This document shows positions 23,270 to 31,011 of a DNA stretch of 40,569 nt, piece by piece. Position 1 is the stretch's first letter. Each line of letters opens with the position of its first letter. The notes under the pieces were generated by a model that saw only the letters and a list, made by a program, of their open reading frames with translations, was not told where the DNA came from and ran no database searches. The translations under genes were made by a program, and so were the position numbers. Location of the stretch: contig JBKBKV010000012.1 of the NCBI GenBank assembly GCA_046294495.1, positions 1 through 40,569 on the forward strand, given 5' to 3'. Source of the stretch: HRBIN23 sp046294495. Its GTDB lineage: Bacteria; Chloroflexota; Dehalococcoidia; Lucifugimonadales; HRBIN23.

Positions 23270-24345
23270 CGGGGCGCTTCTCTCTCATTCTTGCTTTGGG
23301 GGTTGCTTTGCTCCTGGCCCTGGGAGCCTGCACTCCCAGGGCCGCCTTTCAGCCACGGGGTTGGTCGGGGGTGGCGATAGACAGGGTGGGGGAGGTGCTC
23401 TTTGTGGGGGAGGGGAAAGGGATCCTTCTAGCCCTGGACGCCTCCGACGGCAAGGAGCGGTGGCGCTTCCCTCCCGGCAACGGCAAGGGGGTGGAGCAGC
23501 CTGGCCCTGTCTATAGCGCTCCCGCCCTGGGCGAGGGCCTGGTCTACCTTGGAGGTTGGAACGGCAGGGTCTACGCCATCCGCCAGGGCGACGGGAGCAT
23601 GGCGTGGTCCTTCCCCACCAAAGGCCCCCTTGTTGCCAGCCCTATCCTGGCTGACAAAGTGCTCCTGGTGGCCTCGTCCGACGGCTTCCTCTACGCCTTG
23701 GATGCCCAGGACGGCAAACTCCTGTGGCAGTTTGACGCTGGTGGGCGCATATGGTCTACTCCAGCCGTGGCCGATGGCACCGTCTTCTTCGGCACGATGC
23801 GCAAGAAGGTGTTTGCTGTCTCCCTGGCCGAGGGTGCTCGCCGTTGGAGCGTGGAGGTGCAGGGGGCGGTTTTGAACTCCCCCGTGTTGGCTAAGGGGAA
23901 AGTGTTCATCGGTGCAGTAGACCGCACCCTCTACGCCCTGGATGCCCTGAGCGGGGAGGTGCTCTGGAAGGCTAAAGGGGATGGCTGGTTCTGGGCCGGC
24001 GTGGCCGTGCAGGAGGATACCCTTTTTGCCGCCACCACCGGAGGGAGCGTCTACGCCCTGGATGTGGAGACGGGGAGGGAGAGGTGGCGTGCCCCGGTGA
24101 GGGGGGCGGTGGTATCACCCCTGGCCCTCACTCCCCAGGGGGTAATGGTGGCCACCGACCAGGGGAGGGTGCACATCCTGCGCGTTCAGGATGGGCGGGA
24201 GGTGTGGCTCTACGATATGGGCACCCCTGTCCGTAGTGGTGTGGCGGTGCGCGAGGGTTTGGCCTATGTGGTGGGGATGGATGAGACCCTGCGTGCCTTC
24301 AACACTGCCAGGGGCACCGTCCTGTGGAGCAAGAGCCTAAAGTAG
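23266..24345 (+). CDS. PQQ-repeat beta-propeller lipoprotein (BamB-like fold)
   Basis: The 359-residue protein has a lipoprotein signal peptide with lipobox LGAC (Cys about 21), then at least seven repeats of the pattern LYALDAxxGxxxWxF/G, such as FLYALDAQDGKLLWQF, TLYALDALSGEVLWKA and SVYALDVETGRERWRA. Such propellers either bind PQQ or act as scaffolds, as BamB does; the few Trp residues alone do not prove PQQ binding. ATG 23266 overlaps the yidD stop by 4 bases and has GAAAGGAGG upstream, so it belongs to the rpmH operon. It takes the place of yidC in that operon, and a role in envelope protein handling is possible but not shown. Confidence 0.85.
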   Translation: MTGRFSLILALGVALLLALGACTPRAAFQPRGWSGVAIDRVGEVLFVGEGKGILLALDASDGKERWRFPPGNGKGVEQPGPVYSAPALGEGLVYLGGWNGRVYAIRQGDGSMAWSFPTKGPLVASPILADKVLLVASSDGFLYALDAQDGKLLWQFDAGGRIWSTPAVADGTVFFGTMRKKVFAVSLAEGARRWSVEVQGAVLNSPVLAKGKVFIGAVDRTLYALDALSGEVLWKAKGDGWFWAGVAVQEDTLFAATTGGSVYALDVETGRERWRAPVRGAVVSPLALTPQGVMVATDQGRVHILRVQDGREVWLYDMGTPVRSGVAVREGLAYVVGMDETLRAFNTARGTVLWSKSLK

Positions 24346-24360
24346 GGGGCAAGACCTCCA

Positions 24361-24738
24361 ATGGTGGACTTTGGCCGTTACATCCCTCCCGACGCTTCGG
24401 CGGAGACCCAGCGGCGGGTTTCCAAAGCCATGTCGGTGAACCCGCCCCGACACCCAGGGGGGGAGGTGCTCTCCACTCCTTCCCTGGTGCTCCTGATGGA
24501 GCGCACCTGTGTTCGGGCGTGCCAGCGCTACCTGCCTAAGGGGTTTACCACCGTGGGCTATCACCTGGATGTGCGACACCTGGCTCCTTTGCGCTTAGGT
24601 GAAGTGGTGCGGGTGCGAGCGCGCCTGGAGGCCCTGGAGGGGAATAAACTGACTTTCCGGGTAGAGGCCTTCGGCCCCAATGGGAAGAGGATCGGCGAGG
24701 GCTTTCACCGCCGTGCCATTATTCCCATAAAGGGGTAG
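24361..24738 (+). CDS. FlK-type hotdog thioesterase
   Basis: The 125-residue protein is a single hotdog fold. T39 (in LSTPS), E47 (in LLMERTC) and H73 (in LDVRHLAPL) have the same spacing (8 and 26 residues) as the catalytic Thr42-Glu50-His76 of fluoroacetyl-CoA thioesterase FlK, so the active-site geometry is likely the same. Homologues of this class hydrolyse many short acyl-CoAs; fluoroacetyl-CoA is not implied. It begins 15 bp after the PQQ lipoprotein in the same direction and probably ends that transcript. Confidence 0.85.
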   Translation: MVDFGRYIPPDASAETQRRVSKAMSVNPPRHPGGEVLSTPSLVLLMERTCVRACQRYLPKGFTTVGYHLDVRHLAPLRLGEVVRVRARLEALEGNKLTFRVEAFGPNGKRIGEGFHRRAIIPIKG

Positions 24739-24771
24739 CAAGCGCCAGGCGCTACGAGTTATCCTACCTGC

Positions 24772-24800
24772 TTGACAGCGCCCTTGCCAGCCTCTAAGGT
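24772..24800 (+). promoter_or_regulatory. Probable promoter of the DUF6282 gene
   Basis: TTGACA (24772-24777) is 17 bp from TAAGGT (24795-24800), and the strong ribosome site AAAGGAGG follows at 24807-24814. The -10 is a weak match, but the -35 and spacing are ideal. Confidence 0.5.
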
Positions 24801-24823
24801 AGCCCCAAAGGAGGATGCTACCT

Positions 24824-25672
24824 ATGAGCACTGTGCGACGCCTTCTACAGGGGGCCATTGACATCCATGTGCACTTTGCCCCCGACCCACGGGTGGAGCG
24901 GCGGTCCGATGCCCTGGAACTTGCCCAGTATGCCAAGGCCCAGGGCATGCGCGCCCTTGTGCTGAAGAGCCACGAATACCCTACGACCCCGGTGGCCTAT
25001 ACCGTTGCCCAGGTGGTGCCGGGGTTGGAACTGTATGGGGGGTTGTGCCTGGACCATGAGGTTGGGGGGCTCAACCCGGTGGCTGTGGAGGCATCGGCAC
25101 GGATGGGGGCCAAGGTGGTGTGGTTCCCCACCTTCTCAGCGCAGGCGTGGAGGCAGTCGGAGGGGCAGAGCGGGGGCATTAGCATCCTGGACAGCGGGGG
25201 AAGGCTGACACCACCGGTGCACCAAGTGCTGGAAGTTATACGCCAGTATGACATGGTGCTGGCTACGGGGCACATCGGTGTGGAGGAGACCTTCGCCCTG
25301 GTTGAGGAGGCGCGGCGCGTGGGCATCTCCCGCGTGGTTATCACCCACGCCTCTAGCATGGCCCCTCGCACAGGCCTCACGGTAGAGCACCAGAAGCGCC
25401 TGGCCCAGATGGGTGCTTACATTGAGCACTGCGTGCACGCTATGATGCCCACTACCCTGCGTATCCCGCCCAAGGAGATTGCGGGGCAGATACGGGCCGT
25501 TGGGGAGGAGCGGTGCATCCTTAGCACCGACTTCGGCCAGGCCTTCCACCCCATTGCGCCGGAGGGCCTGCGAATAGGCATCGCCTGGCTTCTGCAGGCG
25601 GGGATGAGCGTGGAGGAGGTGGAGCAGTTGGTGAAGTATAATCCGGCCAGGCTGTTGGGGCTGGGGGGATAG
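24824..25672 (+). CDS. DUF6282 family protein (amidohydrolase-like TIM barrel)
   Basis: The 282-residue protein resembles metal-dependent hydrolases: IDIHVHFAPD (about 12-21) holds the first HxH metal pair, and LKSHEYPTT, ATGHIG, VITHAS and LSTDFGQ supply the later His and Asp positions of an amidohydrolase-type barrel. The pattern fits the DUF6282 family, whose reaction is unknown to me. ATG 24824 was chosen since AAAGGAGG is 9 bases upstream; ATG 24815 would be too close to it. It is probably a single-gene transcript with its own promoter. Confidence 0.82.
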   Translation: MSTVRRLLQGAIDIHVHFAPDPRVERRSDALELAQYAKAQGMRALVLKSHEYPTTPVAYTVAQVVPGLELYGGLCLDHEVGGLNPVAVEASARMGAKVVWFPTFSAQAWRQSEGQSGGISILDSGGRLTPPVHQVLEVIRQYDMVLATGHIGVEETFALVEEARRVGISRVVITHASSMAPRTGLTVEHQKRLAQMGAYIEHCVHAMMPTTLRIPPKEIAGQIRAVGEERCILSTDFGQAFHPIAPEGLRIGIAWLLQAGMSVEEVEQLVKYNPARLLGLGG

Positions 25673-25806
25673 GGTAACATGCTGGCTTGAGCCGACGGTG
25701 GCGCTGGCATAGAAAGATAACGGGGGCTTCTATCCAAATCTGGATCGGGAGCGAAACAAAGAGTGTCTACGGTGGGGGGCCTTCCACATAATATAACTTT
25801 GCTGGT
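25673..25806. other. AT-richer gap before the degenerate island
   Basis: A 134-bp stretch in which base composition falls toward AT. No gene is evident. CATAATATAAC near 25790-25800 looks like a -10 element but has no placed start after it. Confidence 0.3.
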
Positions 25807-26094
25807 GTGGGTAAGCCCGCTATTTATCGCGTCAAGCTTGCGCCACGGCACGCCGTAGACCTGTTGCAGACCCTGTGTGTTCGCTACGGTTTGCCTATGC
25901 CAGTTTTACGCTTCTTCCCATCAACCTGGCGTGCTGGACAGGTTTATAATGGAAGCAAAGGAATCACGATGATGTTGAATCCTGAGATTTTGTCGGTGGG
26001 CGTTATTATGAACGAGTTTGTTCACTATCTACTCTGGGTGAATGAGCAGAACTTCGGCTACCATAACAAGCGCTTCAAGGAGGTGCTTACCTAA
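25807..26094 (+). pseudogene. SprT-like zinc peptidase fragment with altered HExxH
   Basis: A 95-codon frame from a GTG without ribosome site (an in-frame stop lies just upstream) ends with SVGVIMNEFVHYLLWVNEQNFGYHNKRFKEVL. This has the spacing of SprT-like minigluzincins, HExxH followed 13 residues later by a His before RF/xF. Here the first His is Asn69 (NEFVH, 69-73), while Glu70, His73 and His86 remain. Without the first His zinc binding would be poor. The short length and missing start point to a decayed or 5'-truncated gene, though a small non-catalytic protein is possible. It lies in an AT-richer island with other broken frames. Confidence 0.45.
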
Positions 26095-26407
26095 ATCTGG
26101 GCTGAGTCAAGGGACTTGGTATACTCTATTTATCTAAATTTGAAGAAATAGCGCCTGAACACTACGCTTTTATCCAACCCACTGCTACTCTACGGATTAC
26201 ACCATTACGCTTCAGCCTTTCAATAGCGCTGCGGAGTATATGTTGCCAGTTCCATCCTTAACCCCCACTCCAAAAAGGGATTGCGGAGGATATCCTAACA
26301 CACCGGGAGTTTTGAGATGAGTTCTTAGCCCTATTGTAGACCCTCGTAGCATCTCGGCTGCCTCAAAGGGACTTGAGGGCAAGGGTTGGCGATAGGTATC
26401 TACTCCG
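26095..26407 (-). pseudogene. AT-richer stretch with a small, possibly frameshifted minus-strand ORF
   Basis: On the minus strand an ATG at 26352 opens 46 codons to a stop at 26212 (MLRGSTIGLRTHLKTPG...), and the frame is open further upstream to about 26400. Just before the stop, a shift of frame continues as SAIERLKRNGVIRRVAVGWIKA to a stop at 26162-26164. Both halves look protein-like and could be one gene broken by a single indel. I recognise no family. Nothing else was seen: no tRNA, hairpin terminator or repeat. Confidence 0.35.
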
Positions 26408-26632
26408 CTACTCCCTAAGCGGGATTTGGCCCCAGGTTACCGCCTGGGGGTTGGGGAAGAGGCCCTTCTCCTCTACCAGTTCGCGGATTTTGGTGAGTGG
26501 GGCGTTCACTTCCTCTGTTACCAGCACCCAGTCGGGTGGCTCGGGCCACCAGTATGGAGAAGTGATGCGCACCACTTTCCCATCCTTCACATTCAGGTAG
26601 ATGCCAAACTTGTGCCCCGTCTGCTGGGCCAT
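26408..26632 (-). CDS. Small hypothetical protein (74 residues)
   Basis: ATG 26632 follows AAAGAGGTGCG and opens a 74-residue frame whose product starts MAQQTGHKFGIYLNVKDGKV and contains ITSPYWWPEPPDWVLVTEEVNAPLTKIRELVEEKGL. The composition is protein-like (two Trp-Pro rich turns, then an amphipathic helix) and its GC content agrees with the core genome, unlike the island next to it. I do not recognise the family. It is 44 bp downstream of the acyltransferase gene and probably on the same transcript. Confidence 0.65.
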   Translation of the reverse strand: MAQQTGHKFGIYLNVKDGKVVRITSPYWWPEPPDWVLVTEEVNAPLTKIRELVEEKGLFPNPQAVTWGQIPLRE

Positions 26633-26676
26633 ATGCGCACCTCTTTCTGCGTTCTCGTCGGCTTCCGTTGCGCTCC

Positions 26677-27357
26677 TTATGATAGCAAGGGCGCTCCCTC
26701 TCTGCCAGCGGGAGGCCGAGGCCCCACCCCATACACGCCCCGATAGGGCGGGGGCAGGAGCAGGGCTATCCTCTCCATTACCATGTCCGTGAGCGCCTGC
26801 AACTGCTCCCGGGACACCCGCCCCTGCGCCAGGGGAAGGGTGAAGGGCTGGCCAATGCGCACCCGGATGCGCCCCGTGGGGAAGGCCACCCGCCACAAAG
26901 GCCCCAGGTGCTCCGTCCCTGTGATGCCCACAGGGAGAATAGGAGCGTGAGATTTTATGGCCAAGAGCGCCAGCCCCGGCTGGCCTCGGCGCATCCCTCC
27001 TCTAGGGTTGCGGTGCCCTTCAGGGAAGACCACCAAGGTGCCATCCCGCTGCAAGAGGCGCAGCGCCCACAACATGGCTGGAGCGTCGGCGCCATCCCGG
27101 TCCACCGGGTAGGCACCATAGGCACGCAGGAAAACCCCCAGGCCCCAGCGGAAGAGGGTGCGCTTGGCCACGAAGCGCAAACGCCGAGGGATGCTCACCG
27201 CCAAAAGTGGAGGGTCTAGGTTGCTCAGGTGGTTGGAGGCCACGATAAGGGGGCCAAAGGGCGGGACATTCTCCCCTCCCTCCACCTGCCAGTGGGCAAA
27301 ACAGGTGAGCACACGCCGAAAGGCCCAGTTGGACAGGCGATAGGCCAGGTTTGCCAC
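26677..27357 (-). CDS. 1-acyl-sn-glycerol-3-phosphate acyltransferase (PlsC-like)
   Basis: PlsC-type enzymes add the second acyl chain to make phosphatidic acid. The 226-residue protein has the HX4D motif NHLSNLD (H43, D48), the FPEGHRNPRG block (111-120, where FPEGTRS is usual) and LPVGITGTEHLGP. The Thr-to-His change at 115 is uncommon but lies beside a catalytically optional position. GTG 27357 starts 2 bases after the cmk stop, so it is coupled with cytidylate kinase, a frequent pairing (cmk-plsC) in Gram-positive-type genomes. Confidence 0.92.
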   Translation of the reverse strand: MANLAYRLSNWAFRRVLTCFAHWQVEGGENVPPFGPLIVASNHLSNLDPPLLAVSIPRRLRFVAKRTLFRWGLGVFLRAYGAYPVDRDGADAPAMLWALRLLQRDGTLVVFPEGHRNPRGGMRRGQPGLALLAIKSHAPILPVGITGTEHLGPLWRVAFPTGRIRVRIGQPFTLPLAQGRVSREQLQALTDMVMERIALLLPPPYRGVYGVGPRPPAGREGAPLLS

Positions 27358-27359
27358 CC

Positions 27360-28046
27360 TTATGCACCCCTATCGGCTAGCAGGGCCAGGATACGCTGGA
27401 CAACCTCTTCTATTGTATAGGGGTCGGTGTCCAGGAGCACAGCATCGGGGGCAGGGCGCAAGGGGGAGAGGGGGCGGGAGGAGTCGCGCTGGTCCCGCTC
27501 CTCCAGGGTGCGGCGCACCTCCTCAAGCGTGGGAGGGGTGGAGTTGCCGGCGGTTTGTATCTCCAGCCAGCGGCGGCGGGCGCGGGTCTCTAATGAGGCC
27601 AGAAGGAATACCTTCAAGGGGGCGTCGGGAAGCACCACTGTCCCTATGTCCCTTCCGGCCACGACGATGTTGCCCCCCTGGGCTATGGCGCGCTGTCGGG
27701 CGACCATAGCCTGGCGCACCCCCGGCACCGCCGACACCTGGGAGACGATGGCCTCCACCTGGGGGGAGCGCAGTTCCCGGGTAACATCCTGCCCGTCCAC
27801 CAGCCAATGGGGGTCGGGGCCGTTGGCCAGGTGGATTTGGAGGGAGACGGCCAGGGTGGTGAGGGCTTGTGTGTCGTCGGGGGAGATGCCTCGCTGGAGA
27901 GCCGCCCAGGCAACGGCCCGATACATAGCGCCGGTGTCCAGAAAGCGCCAGCCCAGGCGCTGGGCTAGCGCTTTGCCCACAGCCGTCTTGCCGGCGGCCA
28001 CAGGCCCGTCGATGGCGATAACTCGTTGCACGGCTCCTGGGGGCAT
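27360..28046 (-). CDS. cmk: Cytidylate kinase
   Basis: Cmk phosphorylates CMP and dCMP with ATP. The 228-residue protein has the P-loop GPVAAGKTAVG (14-24; GPxGSGKS is usual), DTGAMYRAVAW, the NMP-binding insert, and VVAGRDIGTVVLPDAPLKVFLLAS, followed by the lid RRWLEIQ and RDQRDSSRPLSPL. All are typical. ATG 28046 gives a normal N-terminus. The gene is followed at once by the PlsC-like gene; the site-2 protease gene ends 33 bp upstream. Confidence 0.96.
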   Translation of the reverse strand: MPPGAVQRVIAIDGPVAAGKTAVGKALAQRLGWRFLDTGAMYRAVAWAALQRGISPDDTQALTTLAVSLQIHLANGPDPHWLVDGQDVTRELRSPQVEAIVSQVSAVPGVRQAMVARQRAIAQGGNIVVAGRDIGTVVLPDAPLKVFLLASLETRARRRWLEIQTAGNSTPPTLEEVRRTLEERDQRDSSRPLSPLRPAPDAVLLDTDPYTIEEVVQRILALLADRGA

Positions 28047-28079
28047 GATAGCACAGCCACCCCTTTGGCGAAGGTTACT

Positions 28080-28784
28080 CTAGAAGACAGGGGCCCCCAC
28101 CAGCAGACCGGCCAGCCCGTTCACCACCGGCCCCAGAAAGCGGACAAAGATGCCAAGCCCCAGGAGGCTGTCCACTAGCAGGAGCACCAGCAAAATGCCT
28201 GGCCCCCACGGCTCCAGGCGCGCCATAGCCACGGCCAGGCTCTCGGGCAGAAGGCCCAACACCACCCGGGAGCCGTCTAGGGGGAAGAAGGGGAGCAGAT
28301 TGAAGGCTGCCAGGAAGAGGTTGTAAACCACGATGAAGGCTAAAACCAGGGCTATCGCTGCCTCGCCGATATTGGCGTAAAGCAGCCCCAAGCGGGTCAT
28401 AGGCCAGGCCACCAGTCCCAATTTGAAGGGGAGGGCAGCCACCCCTGCGCATAGGATGTTGGAGAGTGGGCCTGCCACCGCCACCAGTGCCATGCCCTGA
28501 AAGGCGTGTCGCCCGAAGGCCCAAGGGTTCACCGGCACCGGCTTCCCCCAACCGAAGCCCACCAGGAACAGGAGCAGGGTGCCCAGAGGGTCCAGGTGTG
28601 CCAGAGGGTTCAGGGAGAGCCTCCCCGCCTGCCGGGCGGTGCGGTCGCCCAGGGCGGTAGCCACCAGGGCGTGGCTGAACTCGTGCACTGTGAGGGCCAC
28701 CACCAGGGCGATAACTGTTACCCCTATCAGGAGGGCAAACGCCCAGGGGTCTCGCTGGAGGAGGGACAAGTTACGGAAGATCAC
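28080..28784 (-). CDS. Site-2 protease family (M50) membrane metalloprotease
   Basis: The 234-residue protein is mostly hydrophobic, with about six membrane helices. The zinc motif HEFSH (34-38) lies in the first conserved helix and the third ligand in FFPLDG (166-171). A central GWGKPVPVNP (79-88) and AVAGPLSN are typical of the short, PDZ-less group of S2P enzymes. These cut substrates within the membrane, but the substrates of this group are generally unknown. GTG 28784 follows GAGGGATGC. It is upstream of cmk and plsC in the same direction. Confidence 0.9.
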   Translation of the reverse strand: MIFRNLSLLQRDPWAFALLIGVTVIALVVALTVHEFSHALVATALGDRTARQAGRLSLNPLAHLDPLGTLLLFLVGFGWGKPVPVNPWAFGRHAFQGMALVAVAGPLSNILCAGVAALPFKLGLVAWPMTRLGLLYANIGEAAIALVLAFIVVYNLFLAAFNLLPFFPLDGSRVVLGLLPESLAVAMARLEPWGPGILLVLLLVDSLLGLGIFVRFLGPVVNGLAGLLVGAPVF

Positions 28785-28814
28785 AGGCGCATCCCTCGGA
28801 GAAGGGCATTGGGG

Positions 28815-29657
28815 TTAGCCCCGCTCTCTGGCCTCGGCCATGCCCTGCCGCCATTGGCGGCGACGCTGGCGCACCCGGANNNNNNNNNNNNNNNNNNNNN
28901 NNNNNNNNNNNNNNNNNNNNNNNNNNNNNNNNNNNNNNNNNNNNNNNNNNNNNNNNNNNNNNNNNNNNNNNNNNNNNNNGACCGTCCACGCCATCCCCAG
29001 GGCGGCCTGCACCGTTGGCATCTTGGAGCCTCGTGTTGTGAACTCCCACTCTACTGGCACCTCTTCCACCGCGAGGCCCATATCAAGGGCAAGGGCGAGC
29101 ATCTCTACATCAAAGGCCCATCCCCGCTCGCGCAGGTGAGGGAGAAGGCGCTGGACAGCCGAGGCGCGAAAGGCCTTGGCCCCGCATTGGGTGTCTCGGA
29201 AAGGGAGGCCCAGGGCTATGCGCACCAGCAGGCGGAAGGCCCAGGCTGCCACTCTACGCCTCACGGGGGGTTGGCGAAGGCCGTGTGCCCCATGGATGTA
29301 ACGGCTGGCGATGGCGATGTCGGCCTGGGCTAGGCGCTCCAGGAGGCGGTGCGTCTCCCTGGGGCCTACCATGTTATCTGCGTCTACAAAGGCCACTCGC
29401 TCCCCCTGGGCGCGGGCAAGACCCTCTCGCACCGCACCTCCTTTCCCCAGGGCGTTGGGGAAGACCACCCAGCGCAGATGCCCCCAGTGGGCCGATGCCC
29501 TCTCCACCACCTGCTGTGTTCTGTCCCGGCACCCGTTGAGGACCACCAGCACCTCAAAGGGCCTGCCCAAGGCGGTGAAATAGGAGAGGTAGGCTTCCAG
29601 GGTGGGGCCAATGCGCCTCTCCTCGTTGTAGGCGGGGATAACGATGGAAATATCCAC
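28815..29657 (-). CDS. GT2 glycosyltransferase, dolichyl-phosphate glucosyltransferase-like (contains assembly gap)
   Basis: The N-terminal 220 residues are clear: VIPAYNEERRIG at the start, the GKGGAVREGL block, the DxD motif in FVDADN (near 93-98), and CGAKAFRASAVQRLLPHLRERGWAFDVEMLALA. This is the pattern of polyprenyl-phosphate sugar transferases (GT2, ALG5/GtrB-like), which load a sugar on a lipid carrier. GTG 29657 has GGCAAGGGAGG upstream. Bases 28880-28979 are unresolved, so the true C-terminus is unknown: the residues after the gap (RVRQRRRQWRQ...) are in frame only if the real gap is a multiple of three. Confidence 0.85.
   Translation of the reverse strand: MDISIVIPAYNEERRIGPTLEAYLSYFTALGRPFEVLVVLNGCRDRTQQVVERASAHWGHLRWVVFPNALGKGGAVREGLARAQGERVAFVDADNMVGPRETHRLLERLAQADIAIASRYIHGAHGLRQPPVRRRVAAWAFRLLVRIALGLPFRDTQCGAKAFRASAVQRLLPHLRERGWAFDVEMLALALDMGLAVEEVPVEWEFTTRGSKMPTVQAALGMAWTVXXXXXXXXXXXXXXXXXXXXXXXXXXXXXXXXXXRVRQRRRQWRQGMAEARERG
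28880..28979. other. Assembly gap of 100 Ns
   Basis: A run of exactly 100 undetermined bases, the conventional placeholder for a scaffold join of unknown length. It lies inside the glycosyltransferase gene. Any genes or islands at this join would be invisible, and the order of the two sides rests on scaffolding. Confidence 0.99.
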
Positions 29658-29736
29658 AGGGCCTCCCTTGCCAGGGTAACATATACCGGGAGAAGAGGAC
29701 AGGGGTTGACCCCAGGGCTAGCCTTCCTTATCCTTT

Positions 29737-31011
29737 GTGCCTGTAGGAAGCGCTGTGGGGATAGTTGCAACAGGGGGTAGACCTGCTGGCCTTTCCCGCC
29801 TTGCCCCTGGGGGGCTGAAGGCCCTGGGCCTGGCCGACTTCCGCTGGCTGTGGCTCAGCACGGTAGCCGCCTTCTTCGCTTTCCAGATGCACTTCGTGGG
29901 CAAGGGATGGCTTACCTACGACCTAACCGGCTCGCCCCTGATGCTGGCGGTGGTATCGGCGGCCTTCAATCTCCCTATGGCCCTTATTGCTCCCCTGGCT
30001 GGGGCTGTGGCCGACCGAGTGAACCGCTGGCGCCTGCTGGTAGTGGTGCAGGGCATCAATACCCTCAACACGCTTGCTTTTGTCATCGTTCTGGTAACCG
30101 GGCATCTCACGTTGCCTTTCTTGGTCGCCAACAGCCTTGTGCAGGGGACGGCCCTGGCCTTCAACATGCCCAGCCGCCAGGCCTTTGTGCGCAACCTGGT
30201 GGGGGATGCCCACCTGCTCAATGCCATCGGGCTGACCTCGGCTGGGCAGAATGTGTCGCGCATCGCTGGGCCGGCGCTGGCGGGGGCACTGCTGGCGGGA
30301 GTGGGGGCCACATGGTTGTTTGTGGGCATAACAATAACCTACGCCGTGGCGGCTTTTCTGCTGCTCTTTATCCGCCGGCGGGAGAGCACCCCCCGTGTCG
30401 GCTTGCCACCATCCTTGCTGTCCGACATGCGGGAGGGGTTCCGGTATGTGCGGGGGAGGGTGGTGCTGTTGAGCCTGCTGGTGTTAGGTGGTGTTGCACC
30501 CTTGTTAGGTATGCCCTACCAGAGCCTGATGCCTGCCTTCACAAGGGAGGCGCTGGGGGGAGGGGCAAGAGAACTGGGCCTCCTGCTGACCCTGGCTGGG
30601 GTGGGGGCGTTGGTTGGCTCTCTGGCCATCTCCCTTACCCCCCGCCTGCCCCGGAAGGGGTTGGCGCTCCTGTTGGCCACCCTTTTCTGGGGCGTTGCCC
30701 TCCTGGCCTTCACCTTATCCCGAGGCATGGTTGGGGCCGGTGTTCTCCTATTGTTGGTGGGTTTCTGGAGTGCCATCTCCTTTGCCCTGGCCAACGCCCT
30801 TCTGCAACTGGAGACAGCTCCCCAGATGCAAGGGCGTGTGATGAGCCTCTGGATGACCACCTTCGGCTTTCAGCCGCTGGGGGTGCTCCCCATCAGCGCC
30901 CTGGCCGAGCGCACAGGCACGCCTATGGCCCTTACCGTGGGGGCTGTTCTGCTGGTAGGGCTGGGTGGGTTGGGCCTGGTGCGCTTCCGGAGCGTGCGCC
31001 GTTTGCCCTAG
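29737..31011 (+). CDS. MFS transporter (EntS-like, MFS_3 type)
   Basis: The 424-residue protein has about 12 membrane helices in two halves, with the MFS loop-2 motif as GAVADRVNRWRLL (about 88-100) and PSRQAFVRNLV in the fourth/fifth helix region, typical of enterobactin exporter-like (MFS_3) carriers. The N-terminal 30 residues are polar. GTG 29737 was chosen as the first start in frame; no strong ribosome site is visible. Likely an efflux carrier, substrate unknown. Its stop codon overlaps the stop of the convergent EamA gene. Confidence 0.87.
   Translation: MPVGSAVGIVATGGRPAGLSRLAPGGLKALGLADFRWLWLSTVAAFFAFQMHFVGKGWLTYDLTGSPLMLAVVSAAFNLPMALIAPLAGAVADRVNRWRLLVVVQGINTLNTLAFVIVLVTGHLTLPFLVANSLVQGTALAFNMPSRQAFVRNLVGDAHLLNAIGLTSAGQNVSRIAGPALAGALLAGVGATWLFVGITITYAVAAFLLLFIRRRESTPRVGLPPSLLSDMREGFRYVRGRVVLLSLLVLGGVAPLLGMPYQSLMPAFTREALGGGARELGLLLTLAGVGALVGSLAISLTPRLPRKGLALLLATLFWGVALLAFTLSRGMVGAGVLLLLVGFWSAISFALANALLQLETAPQMQGRVMSLWMTTFGFQPLGVLPISALAERTGTPMALTVGAVLLVGLGGLGLVRFRSVRRLP

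Noticed and set aside
26095..26407. tRNA or small structured RNA in the AT-richer gap
   Set aside because: No TTCGA/TTCAA arm, acceptor CCA or cloverleaf stem set was found; weak protein-like frames explain part of it.
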